Below are positions 1 to 8,789 of a stretch of DNA of 64,000 bases, in pieces. Below the pieces are notes generated by a model. The model did no database searches, was not told where the DNA came from, and saw only the letters and a list, made by a program, of their open reading frames with translations. Positions within the stretch are counted from its first letter, which is position 1; the number at the start of each line of letters is the position of its first letter. Made by a program: the position numbers and the translations under genes. Origin of the DNA: Thiomicrorhabdus cannonii (GTDB taxonomy: Bacteria > Pseudomonadota > Gammaproteobacteria > Thiomicrospirales > Thiomicrospiraceae). The DNA is taken from contig NZ_JACBGH010000003.1 in the NCBI RefSeq assembly GCF_013391695.1, positions 1 to 64,000 on the forward strand, written 5' to 3'.

Positions 1-1
1 T

Positions 2-1795
2 ATTGACGTACTGGCCAATGACAGCGATTTGGACGGTGATACCATCACAGTACAAAGCGTGACTCAACCTGCGCACGGTAATGTTGTGATTGAAGGCGAC
101 GGCACCGTCACCTACACACCGGTTGCCAATTACAACGGTCCTGACAGCTTCACCTACACCATCACCGACGGCCAAGGCGGAACGGATACTGCAACGGTAA
201 GTATAACTGTCAATCCGCAAAACGACCCGCCGGTTGCGTTAGATGATGCGTACAGCACCGATGAAGATATTGCGTTGGAAATCAGCGCAGCGTCACTGTT
301 AAGCAACGATACGGACATTGACCAAGATACGTTGGTGATTACCGGATTTACGCAGCCTTTACATGGTGAGGTTGTGGATAATGGGAATGGTACGTTCACT
401 TATAAGCCTGATTCTAATTACTTTGGGGATGATAGTTTCACCTACACAGTGAGCGACGGTAATGGTGGAACTGACAGTGCGACAGTGAATTTAACAGTCA
501 ATTCAGTGAACGATTCTCCAGAAGCAGAACCCATTGTGATTCACTCAGATAATCTTGCGGGAGATCTCGTTGATTCGGCCATGCCGATTATATTGTCGGG
601 TGATAGTGAAAACATTTTTGCGTGGACTTCGACAGGCAGTAATGAATTGTATTCAAACGGCAAGTTGGTAACGGTCACTTATGGCGATTCGCCTGATACG
701 TTGGTTGGTACAGTGGAGGGTAATCCTGATCCAGTATTCACTTTATCCGTCAGTTTAGACGGTGATCAGCCTAGTTTTACCTTTGATCAACAAGCCAGCA
801 TGATGGCGGGATATACGACTACCGATCCAATCGATTTTGGTAGTGTTCACGGTGGGAGTGGTGAAGCTTATGGTTTTGCGCTATTTGACGATAGCGGTGA
901 ACTGATTGCAACCGCTAAAGCCACGGCGGATAGCGATCAAGATGCGGTAAATACCAATAGTAGTATTATGGGTGCAGATAACACCTTTATTGATGCCGGT
1001 GAGGCTTTGACAATTGATTTCTCGGCGGATAGCGGTTCATTTGTACAGGGTGGTAATACTTATGACTATATGCCTTCGGGTATTCAGAGTTTAACGGTTA
1101 CCTTGGATGCACAAGCCGATAAAAACGCCACTGCTACCTACATGATTTACGGTGTTGATGCGGACGGTAATGAAATTCATTCTTCTGAGTTTCAAACGTT
1201 GAATGTGGATGGACAAGCCACATTGACAATTAGCACAGCGGATTTGGATGGTGCAGTCTATATCGATAAAGTGGTCTTTAGTGCTGACGATGCAACGGAG
1301 CGTCCTTATCAGCTAAGTTTTGACACTATGACAACGCTGGCGGTTGATGAAGATGTGTCGATGACATTCCCGTATTCCGTGTCGGACGATGATGAATCTG
1401 CTTCCTCCTATGTCACGGTCAACCTTTATGGTGGCGACGAGGAGGTTGGATATGTCTATCACGGCACGACGGATGTTCAGGATGTATTTGATTTGGATGA
1501 TGAAGGCAGTGACGTCACCATTACCAATTATGATACCGAACAGGATGTATTGGAAGTCAGTGATGTGATTGACAGCGATAGTGAAGTCACGGCAGAAACA
1601 TTGGAAGATTACATGCAACTGACACGAGTGGGGGCTGATAGTGATTCGGATGGTGTCCCTGATGATGTTAAAGTGGACATAGATTCTGACGGGTTTGATC
1701 AGGGATCTAGTGTATTGACGACAGTTTATTTGGAAGACCAGCCATCTGATGTGGACGAAATAGACGACCTAAAAGTCGACTATGAGAGTAACTGA
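2..1795 (+). CDS. Type I-secreted cadherin/Ig-like repeat adhesin, C-terminal part (5' end outside window)
   Basis: The reading frame is open from the first bases, so the gene starts upstream; 597 residues are visible. Two tandem cadherin-like (VCBS/Cadherin_5 type) domains cover roughly residues 1-75 and 76-165, each with the LANDTD-like acidic entry, a TYTP strand and a DSFTYT(I/V) strand followed by DGxGGTDxATV. A less recognisable beta-rich segment follows to about residue 450. The last 120 residues are extremely Asp-rich and resemble the C-terminal target region of the VCA0849-type class of type I secretion substrates. There is no lipid or membrane anchor. The likely role is a secreted or surface adhesin for attachment and biofilm, exported by a TolC-type system not seen here. 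A strong terminator follows. Confidence 0.8.
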   Translation: MDVLANDSDLDGDTITVQSVTQPAHGNVVIEGDGTVTYTPVANYNGPDSFTYTITDGQGGTDTATVSITVNPQNDPPVALDDAYSTDEDIALEISAASLLSNDTDIDQDTLVITGFTQPLHGEVVDNGNGTFTYKPDSNYFGDDSFTYTVSDGNGGTDSATVNLTVNSVNDSPEAEPIVIHSDNLAGDLVDSAMPIILSGDSENIFAWTSTGSNELYSNGKLVTVTYGDSPDTLVGTVEGNPDPVFTLSVSLDGDQPSFTFDQQASMMAGYTTTDPIDFGSVHGGSGEAYGFALFDDSGELIATAKATADSDQDAVNTNSSIMGADNTFIDAGEALTIDFSADSGSFVQGGNTYDYMPSGIQSLTVTLDAQADKNATATYMIYGVDADGNEIHSSEFQTLNVDGQATLTISTADLDGAVYIDKVVFSADDATERPYQLSFDTMTTLAVDEDVSMTFPYSVSDDDESASSYVTVNLYGGDEEVGYVYHGTTDVQDVFDLDDEGSDVTITNYDTEQDVLEVSDVIDSDSEVTAETLEDYMQLTRVGADSDSDGVPDDVKVDIDSDGFDQGSSVLTTVYLEDQPSDVDEIDDLKVDYESN

Positions 1796-1811
1796 TTATT
1801 GAGTTACAATC

Positions 1812-1850
1812 AAAAGGCACCTTTAAAGGCATCTTTATGGTGCCTTTTTT
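1812..1850 (+). terminator. Rho-independent terminator after the adhesin gene
   Basis: A 10-bp stem, AAAAGGCACC paired with GGTGCCTTTT, encloses an A/T-rich loop and runs into a T tract. It lies 17 bases past the adhesin stop. Confidence 0.85.
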
Positions 1851-1883
1851 ATTGGTGGAAGCCTAGTGAAGCATGGAGGAAAT

Positions 1884-3248
1884 ATGGCAGATCCGGTATT
1901 AGCCCTGCTGGAGCAACAGAGCGATTTATGCGAGGTCAGGCCGTTGCGCAAAGGTTCTTCGGTGGCGTTGTATGCAGCCCAGCAACAGCGTCCCGATGGC
2001 TCGCATCAGCAAGTCATTCAGGTATTGGACGACCTGCAGAATCACTATGCCATTAAGCGGGAAAAGGATCTGCTGCACTATTTGGACCAATTTGAAAACT
2101 TTGCGCGTTTCAACGAAATCCGCAAAGTGGATTTTCATTATCTGCAATTCTTTGACTTGAAAGCCAAACGCACACTCAAACAGCAGGTTGCCAAAAAGGG
2201 CGCTTTAACGGAAAAGTCCTGGCTGCGTTTGCTGCAAGACATGATAGCCGTCCTCGAAAAAGTGCATCAGGTCGGGTTTGTGCATACCGCCATTGAGCCG
2301 GGACGCATTTGGGTCTCCAAGCGGCGTTTTTACCTGATGGACTGGCGCCAGGCGATACCGGCGCTGAGCGGTTATGAATCGGCCTGTTTGCCGGATGATA
2401 ACCGTTATACGCCGCCGGAACGGCTGCACGGACAATTTGATGCCAAAGGTGATATCTACCAGCTGGGTTGCACGCTGTATTATGCGCTGACGGGCAAGCA
2501 CATTTACCGTCTCGAGAAAATCAACGACGCTTTCGCGCAAATGTGGGCGCATACCCATCACTCCATCCGCAAACCCGAGAAGCTGCCGGTTTACATCCGT
2601 TATCTGCTTGAATGGATGACGCAGAAAGACCCTAAAAGGCGCCCCAGTCTGGCAGAACTTAAACAGTGGACCAAGGACTTCAAAACGCCAAAATGGGTGC
2701 GCAAGCAAGCGCCCAAAACAATCAAGGGGTTTCCCGACAACTGTCTGCTGGCATTGGCTGACGAACACTATCCCAATGCACTCTACCAGCGTGCCCGCCT
2801 GCTGGAATCGCAAGGCGATTTAACGACCGCCTTCAATCTTTATGAAAACGGCGCCTTTAAAGAGTATGTTCTGGCCGAAGCCGAACTGGCCCGGCTTTAT
2901 CTGCAAGGTTTTCCGGTAGAGGCCTGCGAAGAGATGGCGGCCCATCTGTTTCATTCGGCCTATCAGCAAGGCCATCCGCAGGCCGCATTTGAATTGGCGT
3001 GTATGTACGAAACCGGACAAGCGTTAAAACCCAACCCCCGCAAGGCCTTCGATTTAACTCTTTTTGCCGCGCAACGCGGGCATTTGCAGGCGCAGTACAA
3101 AGTGGCCCTGGCGTTGCATGAGGGTGCGGCGGTGCCTGCCGATCCGCTCCAAGCCCTTTCCTGGATGAAATTGGCGGCGCACTATGGCTACAAACCCGCC
3201 CAGACAGTATTGGCAAGCTGGCAGAAAGCGGCGTTGCAGCATACCTAA
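1884..3248 (+). CDS. Pseudokinase-like domain fused to Sel1-type repeats
   Basis: 454 aa. The ATG at 1884 is chosen over an in-frame GTG at 1866 because GGAGGA sits just before it. Residues about 20-275 follow a Ser/Thr protein-kinase fold: the post-catalytic TPPERL (APE-like) motif, the DIYQLGCTLYYALTG segment (subdomain IX) and the DPKRRPS motif (subdomain XI) are clear. The catalytic HRD motif reads HTA (about residues 134-136) and DFG reads DWR (about 153-155), so phosphotransfer is unlikely. Residues about 290-450 hold Sel1/TPR-like helical repeats, such as AAFELACMYETG. The protein is cytosolic with no membrane segment. It probably acts as a scaffold or regulator; its partner is unknown. 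It sits alone between the adhesin and apt. Confidence 0.75.
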   Translation: MADPVLALLEQQSDLCEVRPLRKGSSVALYAAQQQRPDGSHQQVIQVLDDLQNHYAIKREKDLLHYLDQFENFARFNEIRKVDFHYLQFFDLKAKRTLKQQVAKKGALTEKSWLRLLQDMIAVLEKVHQVGFVHTAIEPGRIWVSKRRFYLMDWRQAIPALSGYESACLPDDNRYTPPERLHGQFDAKGDIYQLGCTLYYALTGKHIYRLEKINDAFAQMWAHTHHSIRKPEKLPVYIRYLLEWMTQKDPKRRPSLAELKQWTKDFKTPKWVRKQAPKTIKGFPDNCLLALADEHYPNALYQRARLLESQGDLTTAFNLYENGAFKEYVLAEAELARLYLQGFPVEACEEMAAHLFHSAYQQGHPQAAFELACMYETGQALKPNPRKAFDLTLFAAQRGHLQAQYKVALALHEGAAVPADPLQALSWMKLAAHYGYKPAQTVLASWQKAALQHT

Positions 3249-3276
3249 AGAATGGCAAAAATCGGGTTTGAAAAAA

Positions 3277-3291
3277 CTCAACAGGCCGGGT
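3277..3291 (+). repeat. Dispersed 12-mer repeat, single copy (intergenic)
   Basis: CTCAACAGGCCGGGT preceded by A6 and followed by AG, an exact match to the extended consensus. It lies 29 bases past the pseudokinase stop, with no inverted partner. Confidence 0.85.
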
Positions 3292-3445
3292 AGGCTGACC
3301 AAAACGCTTAAGTGTTCTCTAATGTGTTAATGGTATTTACTTATCTCGTAATCAGTAAAATTCATTGTCTTTCCAAGCAAATTGTTAGAATAATGGTTTT
3401 CACTTTTAAGCGCGCCAGCGCGCTTACGTAAGGTAGGAAGCTGTT

Positions 3446-3964
3446 ATGTCCCAACATCCTTTAGCGCAATACTTGGATTCTGTTACCGATTTTCCGAAAC
3501 CCGGCATTCTTTTCAGCGATATTTCCCCTCTGTTGAAAAGCCATTTTGTCGAAACCATCGACGCCATGAGTGCGCTGTTCAGCGACGCAGAGTGGGCGCA
3601 GATCGACTGTTTGGCCGGGATCGAATCGCGCGGCTTTATTTTTGCCGCGGCGTTGGCCTACAAGCACAACAAGGGCTTTATCAAAGTGCGCAAACCCGGC
3701 AAATTGCCGAATGTATTCGCCTCAATCGATTACGGTTTGGAGTACGGCAGCGATACGCTGGAGATGCAAAAAGGCGACGGCAGCCGTATCGTGCTGTTTG
3801 ACGATTTGATTGCCACCGGCGGGTCAATGGGGGCTGCCGCCGCGTTATGCGAAAAAGTCGGCTATCAGGTGGTCGGCATGGCCTGTCTGGTCGACTTGGC
3901 GGCGCTTAACAGTTTCACCTATAACGGCCAGAAAGTTCGCTCGGTTATTCAGTTGGAAGACTAA
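3446..3964 (+). CDS. apt: Adenine phosphoribosyltransferase
   Basis: 172 aa, the usual length for Apt. It converts adenine plus PRPP to AMP and pyrophosphate in purine salvage, in the cytosol. The PRPP-binding loop IVLFDDLIATGGS is at residues 115-127. The N-terminal DFPKPGILFSDISPLL block and the ESRGFIF hood segment at about 60-66 are typical of Apt and separate it from Hpt. AGGTAGGAAG precedes the ATG. The gene is followed after 22 bases by a diguanylate cyclase on the same strand, so the two may share a transcript, with no obvious functional link. Confidence 0.96.
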   Translation: MSQHPLAQYLDSVTDFPKPGILFSDISPLLKSHFVETIDAMSALFSDAEWAQIDCLAGIESRGFIFAAALAYKHNKGFIKVRKPGKLPNVFASIDYGLEYGSDTLEMQKGDGSRIVLFDDLIATGGSMGAAAALCEKVGYQVVGMACLVDLAALNSFTYNGQKVRSVIQLED

Positions 3965-3986
3965 TTCATTTCAAGAGAGACGCACC

Positions 3987-5417
3987 ATGCAAATGCATAT
4001 GCCCAGGATTACACGCAAAATTTTTACCGACCAGTTGATCTGGATGATGACCCTCGGTGTGCTGTTGGGCGTGATTTTCCCGCCGTTTATGATTGTGCTC
4101 GGCGTGCCTGCCGAGTATGTGCTGACGCCGCTGTTTTTCGGCGCGTCCTTGATGGCAGGTCTGTTGATGGGCGTGATGAACTTCGGGCTGGTGCATTTTG
4201 TGGTGCGTCCGCATCTGAAAGAGCTGGCCGAACGTATGGCGATGATCAAAACCTCGGTCAACCACAAAACCTATCAGGAGTCCGAAGCGCATTGCATGGG
4301 CAACAGCTGTTTTATCGAGGCGGTTTCCGACGACGAATTCGGCGACAGCGCCCGCGCTTTCAACGAGATGGTCAAAGCCCTGCAAAACGCCCACGAAGTC
4401 GAATACGTCTATACCAACTTTTCCAAGGCGTTGTCGTCCAATCTGGAGCTGGAGGCGCTTTCAAACGAGGCGATCCGCCTGCTTATCGAACACACGGTGT
4501 GCAGTGCCGGCGGTTTGTATATCGAGCACGAGGGCGAGATGAAGCTCATTTATGCGCAGGGCATCGTCAACGCCAAGCAGCTCGCGCAGCACGATTACCT
4601 GCTCAAGGCGATGGACGGGCACCGTATCGAACGCATTACCCTGCCGGAAAACATTCAGGTGGACGGACTCTTAACCAAGTTCCGTCCGCAGGAAGTGGTG
4701 ATTGTGCCGGTGCTGTTCAAACAGCGTAATCTGGGCGTGTTTGTGCTGGCCTCGCCGGTGCATATCAACGAACAGTCGCTGAACATGATCCAGATGTTCC
4801 GCCAGGGCATGGGCTTGGCGCTCAATAACGCCATCGCGCACGAAAGTCTGCAACGTCTCGCCGCATTGGACGGCCTGACCAATGTCTATAACCGCCGTTT
4901 CGGCCTGAAGCGTCTCAAGGAAGAGTTCAAGCGCATCCAGCGCAATGAAGCGCCTTTAGGCGTGCTGATGATCGATATCGACCACTTCAAGAACATTAAC
5001 GACACTTACGGCCACTTGGTGGGCGACAAGGCGATTGTGAATGTCTCCAAATCCATTCTGCACACCTTGCGAGAGGGGGATGTGCTGGCGCGCTACGGCG
5101 GAGAGGAGTTCTTGGTGATTCTGCCGGGGGCTTCCGAGCATAACTGCTGGAATGCGGCGGAGCGTATCCGTCGCCTGGCGGAAGACTCCATTCTGCGCGT
5201 GCAGGATAAAGAGGTGCGTTTCACCGTCAGTATCGGTTATGTCTCCTATCCGCAGACCGAGGTCGAGGATGAGATGGCGTTGCTGCACTATGCCGATCAG
5301 GCGCTCTACAACGCCAAAGAGACCGGCCGCAACAAGGTTATCTCCTTTGCCGACCTGAGCGGTGAAACGGAAAAGCTGTCCAAGCAGCAGGCAGAACAGC
5401 CCGGACTGCCGAGCTAA
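3987..5417 (+). CDS. Membrane GAF-GGDEF diguanylate cyclase
   Basis: 476 aa from the ATG at 3987; the open frame extends upstream inside apt, but this start fits the gap after apt. Two transmembrane segments lie at about 15-45 and 47-73, then a HAMP-like linker, a GAF-type domain at about 150-285 and a GGDEF domain at about 295-455. The active-site motif GGEEF is intact at 371-375. The product-inhibition motif RxxD (REGD) is at 362-365, so both synthesis of c-di-GMP from GTP and feedback inhibition are expected. The cytoplasmic GAF probably senses a small molecule. It is one of five GGDEF proteins in this window. Confidence 0.92.
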   Translation: MQMHMPRITRKIFTDQLIWMMTLGVLLGVIFPPFMIVLGVPAEYVLTPLFFGASLMAGLLMGVMNFGLVHFVVRPHLKELAERMAMIKTSVNHKTYQESEAHCMGNSCFIEAVSDDEFGDSARAFNEMVKALQNAHEVEYVYTNFSKALSSNLELEALSNEAIRLLIEHTVCSAGGLYIEHEGEMKLIYAQGIVNAKQLAQHDYLLKAMDGHRIERITLPENIQVDGLLTKFRPQEVVIVPVLFKQRNLGVFVLASPVHINEQSLNMIQMFRQGMGLALNNAIAHESLQRLAALDGLTNVYNRRFGLKRLKEEFKRIQRNEAPLGVLMIDIDHFKNINDTYGHLVGDKAIVNVSKSILHTLREGDVLARYGGEEFLVILPGASEHNCWNAAERIRRLAEDSILRVQDKEVRFTVSIGYVSYPQTEVEDEMALLHYADQALYNAKETGRNKVISFADLSGETEKLSKQQAEQPGLPS

Positions 5418-5434
5418 GCGGTTTTTGAGCAACA

Positions 5435-5470
5435 AAAAGCCCCGTTTGGCATCTGCCAGACGGGGCTTTT
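5435..5470. terminator. Bidirectional terminator between the GGDEF gene and argH
   Basis: A near-perfect stem (AAAAGCCCCGT paired with ACGGGGCTTTT, extended by TGGC/GCCA with one wobble) has A-rich and T-rich flanks on both sides. It lies between convergent genes. Confidence 0.85.
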
Positions 5471-5497
5471 GTTTTTTGTAGTGCGCGGTACGGACGG

Positions 5498-6898
5498 TTA
5501 GGTCGTGAGATACGCCTTGGCGCGTTCCACGGCGGCGCGTACCTGATTGGGTGCGGTCCCGCCGATATGGTCGCGTGCCGCGACCGAGCCTTCCAGTGTG
5601 AGCACTTCAAAGACATCGTCGGTGATCTGCTCGCAGAAACTTTGCAGCGTTTCCAGCGACATTTCCGACAAATCCTGTCCGGTTTTGACACCATGCGCCA
5701 CCGCCAAACCGACGACTTCGTGCGAGTCGCGGAAGGCCAAGCCTTTGTTGCGCACCAGGTAGTCCGCCAGGTCGGTCGCGGTGGAGAAGCCGCGTTTCGC
5801 CGCCTCGTAGGTCACGTCGCGTTTGACCATCAGCGCCGGCATCATATCGGCAAAGGCACGCAAACTGCCTTTGACGGTGTCCACCGTGTCGAACAGAGGC
5901 TCTTTGTCTTCCTGATTGTCCTTGTTATACGCCAGCGGCTGCGATTTCATCAGCGTCAGCAGGCTCATCAGATGGCCGTAAACACGCCCGCTTTTGCCGC
6001 GCACCAGTTCGGGCACGTCGGGGTTTTTCTTTTGCGGCATAATCGACGAGCCGGTGCAGAAACGGTCCGGCAGGTCGATGAACTGGAATTGCGCCGATGA
6101 CCACAGCACCAGCTCTTCCGAGAAGCGCGACAGATGCATCATCAACGTTGCCGCAAACGCGGTGAATTCGATGGCGAAATCGCGGTCTGACACGCCATCC
6201 AGCGAGTTCTCGCTGATGCGGTCAAAGCCCAATAGTTCTGCCGTGTAGAAACGGTCGATCGGGTAGGTGGTGCCGGCCAGGGCGGCCGAACCGAGCGGCA
6301 GGGTGTTGACGCGCTTGCGGCAATCCTGCAGACGTTCCACGTCGCGCTTCAACATCTCGAACCACGCCAGCATGTGGTGGCCGAAGGTCACCGGCTGGGC
6401 GGTCTGCAAATGGGTAAAGCCGGGCATAATCGTGTCCGCTTCGCGCTCCGCCAGCATCACCAGGCCCTGCTGCAAACGCTTCAGTTCGGCGCTGATCAGA
6501 TCGATCTCGTCACGCAGGTAGAGACGGATGTCGGTGGCCACCTGGTCGTTACGCGAGCGGCCGGTGTGCAGTTTTTTGCCGGTGATCCCGATCAGGTCGG
6601 TGAGGCGCGATTCGATATTCATGTGAATATCTTCCTGCTTGATCGACCATGCCACCTTGCCGGCTTCGATGTCGGCCTGGATTTTACCCAAGCCGTCGAT
6701 AATATCCTGCAGTTCCTGTTCGTTCAGAATGCCCACTTTGGTGAGCATTTTGGCGTGCGCGATGGAACCCTGAATGTCCTGTTTGTACATGCGCTTGTCG
6801 AACTGGATGGAGGCGGTGAACTCCTCCACAAACGCATCGGTGGCTTCACTGAAGCGTGCGCTGGAGAGTTTTTCCTGGTTGTGTTGGTTGTTGCTCAT
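5498..6898 (-). CDS. argH: Argininosuccinate lyase
   Basis: 466 aa, full length for the fumarase/ASL superfamily. It cleaves argininosuccinate to arginine and fumarate, the last step of arginine synthesis. The superfamily signature [12 protein letters not shown] lies near residue 280. [13 protein letters not shown] and the TPFTHLQ-like segment [11 protein letters not shown] are also present. No other arg gene is adjacent, so this looks like a monocistronic unit, ending at a shared bidirectional terminator. Confidence 0.97.
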   Translation of the reverse strand: MSNNQHNQEKLSSARFSEATDAFVEEFTASIQFDKRMYKQDIQGSIAHAKMLTKVGILNEQELQDIIDGLGKIQADIEAGKVAWSIKQEDIHMNIESRLTDLIGITGKKLHTGRSRNDQVATDIRLYLRDEIDLISAELKRLQQGLVMLAEREADTIMPGFTHLQTAQPVTFGHHMLAWFEMLKRDVERLQDCRKRVNTLPLGSAALAGTTYPIDRFYTAELLGFDRISENSLDGVSDRDFAIEFTAFAATLMMHLSRFSEELVLWSSAQFQFIDLPDRFCTGSSIMPQKKNPDVPELVRGKSGRVYGHLMSLLTLMKSQPLAYNKDNQEDKEPLFDTVDTVKGSLRAFADMMPALMVKRDVTYEAAKRGFSTATDLADYLVRNKGLAFRDSHEVVGLAVAHGVKTGQDLSEMSLETLQSFCEQITDDVFEVLTLEGSVAARDHIGGTAPNQVRAAVERAKAYLTT

Positions 6899-6952
6899 AA
6901 AAATCTCAAGTTTGCGTTCAAATCTGGGTTGCTAAAAATGTGTTCCAAAAAA

Positions 6953-6967
6953 CTCAGCAGGCCGGGT
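6953..6967 (+). repeat. Dispersed repeat, one-base variant copy
   Basis: CTCAGCAGGCCGGGT, with A to G at the second core base, preceded by A5. It lies 22 bases past the stop of the thioredoxin-like gene and 55 bases before argH. Confidence 0.65.
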
Positions 6968-6989
6968 CTGCCGCCTATTATGGCTTCCA

Positions 6990-7622
6990 TTATGGCTTGT
7001 CGGCAGGCTGACTGGCGGTTTGCGCCTTGAGCTGCTGCTCATACAGTTCCGGCGTGGCCGGCAGACGCAGCGGATTGCCGAGCTTTGCATAGGCGATATT
7101 CAGATTGCGGTGTATCAGCCCGGTAAACAGTTCGATATTGGAAATGCCCACGATGCGCGGCGCGATTTCACGTCCCTGGCCATCCAGAAACAGCGTGGTC
7201 GGCGTCAAATCGGCACCGAGTTCATAAGCCCACTTGGCCTTGTTGAGCGGTTTGCCGTCAAAGCCGGGGATAGATCCCGGCTCGTCGATTCCGACATGGC
7301 GCAGCAGCATCGCCTTGCCTTCGTACATGCCGCCCAAGGCCATGGGCGCAAACACCTGCTCGCTCAGCGTCTGGCAGAACTCGCACCACTGCGCGCCGAA
7401 CATCAACACTATCGGCAGCTTTTTCGCCCGCGATTCCTGCCCCAGAAGCTGGCAATCCTGCAACTCCTGGAAGCTGCCGTGGACACCACTTGGGCGGTCG
7501 CTCTGCGCGTAGGCCGCCAGGCTCCAAAACAGCGCCGCGAACAGCATCGCCAAGCGCTGGAAGCTAGCGTTCAATCGGTTGTATGTGCCCGGTACCCGGC
7601 CTGTTGAGATTGCCATAGTCAT
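6990..7622 (-). CDS. Periplasmic thioredoxin-fold protein (CxxC)
   Basis: Up to 210 aa. A hydrophobic segment ending AAYAQ (about residues 25-40) is a probable signal peptide, placing the protein in the periplasm. The thioredoxin-like domain has the motif CEFC at 80-83 and a cis-Pro loop (TPTTLF). It resembles SoxW/thiol:disulfide oxidoreductases that keep periplasmic cysteines reduced; the exact partner cannot be told. The start is uncertain. ATG codons occur at 7622 and 7616, and the first dozen codons are a read-through of the dispersed repeat (STGRV), so translation may begin further in, before the hydrophobic core. It is divergent from hemC. Confidence 0.75.
   Translation of the reverse strand: MTMAISTGRVPGTYNRLNASFQRLAMLFAALFWSLAAYAQSDRPSGVHGSFQELQDCQLLGQESRAKKLPIVLMFGAQWCEFCQTLSEQVFAPMALGGMYEGKAMLLRHVGIDEPGSIPGFDGKPLNKAKWAYELGADLTPTTLFLDGQGREIAPRIVGISNIELFTGLIHRNLNIAYAKLGNPLRLPATPELYEQQLKAQTASQPADKP
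7594..7608 (-). repeat. Dispersed 12-mer repeat at a gene's 5' end
   Basis: ACCCGGCCTGTTGAG on the plus strand, an exact copy on the minus strand. It lies in the first codons of the thioredoxin-like gene and, if translated, reads STGRV. Confidence 0.85.
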
Positions 7623-7725
7623 CCTTCAGCTGAAATCGCCAATCGTGCTTGGCGGTTCACGCCAAGGGCGAGGCGGCAAGCCCAGCTCAAAATTGGCGGG
7701 ATTGCGCGTTTAACTGCTTATTTTA

Positions 7726-7750
7726 ACTAAAACTTTGCCCCTGTTTTAGT
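7726..7750. promoter_or_regulatory. Operator-like dyad in the hemC / thioredoxin-like divergent region
   Basis: A perfect inverted repeat, ACTAAAAC, 9-base spacer, GTTTTAGT, lies about 90 bases before hemC. A possible -10 TAAAAT overlaps its right end at 7750-7755. No -35 is convincing. It could be a dimeric regulator site; the regulator is unknown. Confidence 0.4.
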
Positions 7751-7838
7751 AAAATGGCGATAACACTTTAAAATCTGACCCTAAATCGGCGGTGCCTGTT
7801 GCCGCCGCAGAAATCTTAGAAATCCTCTGGAAAACGTT

Positions 7839-8777
7839 ATGAAGAAAACCCTGCGTATCGCCACGCGTAAAAGCCCTCTCGCCCTTTGGCAAGCCGAATT
7901 TGTTAAAGCCCAACTGCAACAAGCCTATCCCGATCTGCAAATCGAACTGCTGCCCATGTCCACCAAGGGCGACAAGATTCTGGATGTGCCTTTGGCTAAA
8001 ATCGGCGGCAAGGGGCTGTTTACCAAAGAGCTCGAAGACCGCATGATGGCGGGTGAGGCCGATATTGCCGTACACTCCATGAAGGACGTGCCGATGGAAC
8101 TGCCGGAAGGCTTTGCGCTGGGCGCGATTCTGGAGCGCCATGCGCCGACGGACGCGTTTGTTTCCAATACCTATGCGCGTTTTGAAGACCTGCCGCAGGG
8201 TGCGGTTTTGGGTACCTCCAGCCTGCGCCGCAAAGCCCAGTTGATGGCGCTGCGTCCCGATCTGGATGTGCGCGATCTGCGCGGTAACGTCGGTACGCGT
8301 TTGGGTAAACTGGACGCCGGCGAATATGACGCCATTGTCCTGGCGACTTCCGGCTTGCAGCGTTTGGGGCTGGATGACCGCATCCGCCACGAAATCGCGC
8401 CGGAGCAGTGTTTGCCGGCGGTGACGCAAGGTACGCTGGGCATCGAATATTTTGCCAAAGACGAAGAGACGCTGGCGATTATCCGCGTCTTGAACCACGA
8501 AGAGACCGAAATCCGTACCCGCGCGGAACGTGCCATGAACCACCGTCTGGAAGGCGGTTGCCAGGTGCCGATCGGGGTGTTTGCCGAATTGGACGGCGAG
8601 ACCCTGTCGATGCGCGGCTTGGTCGGCAGTCTGGACGGCTCGACGCTGCTGAAGGCGAGCATCAGCGGCACGCGCGATGAGGCCGAAACACTCGGCGTGA
8701 AGCTGGCCGAAGACCTGCTGGCGCAGGGTGCGGCGGCGATTCTGGCGGAGGTTTACGCCAACGGTCACGCGCATTAA
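7839..8777 (+). CDS. hemC: Porphobilinogen deaminase (hydroxymethylbilane synthase)
   Basis: 312 aa. It polymerises four porphobilinogen units to hydroxymethylbilane in tetrapyrrole synthesis, in the cytosol. The dipyrromethane cofactor is attached to Cys241 within EGGCQVPIG. The substrate-binding stretches VHSMKDVP (about 78-85) and [10 protein letters not shown] (about 125-134) are conserved. It heads a hemC-hemD-hemX-hemY cluster, with hemD 12 bases downstream. hemB, the preceding enzyme, lies separately at 31.2 kb. Confidence 0.97.
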   Translation: MKKTLRIATRKSPLALWQAEFVKAQLQQAYPDLQIELLPMSTKGDKILDVPLAKIGGKGLFTKELEDRMMAGEADIAVHSMKDVPMELPEGFALGAILERHAPTDAFVSNTYARFEDLPQGAVLGTSSLRRKAQLMALRPDLDVRDLRGNVGTRLGKLDAGEYDAIVLATSGLQRLGLDDRIRHEIAPEQCLPAVTQGTLGIEYFAKDEETLAIIRVLNHEETEIRTRAERAMNHRLEGGCQVPIGVFAELDGETLSMRGLVGSLDGSTLLKASISGTRDEAETLGVKLAEDLLAQGAAAILAEVYANGHAH

Positions 8778-8789
8778 GCAGCCGCATAG

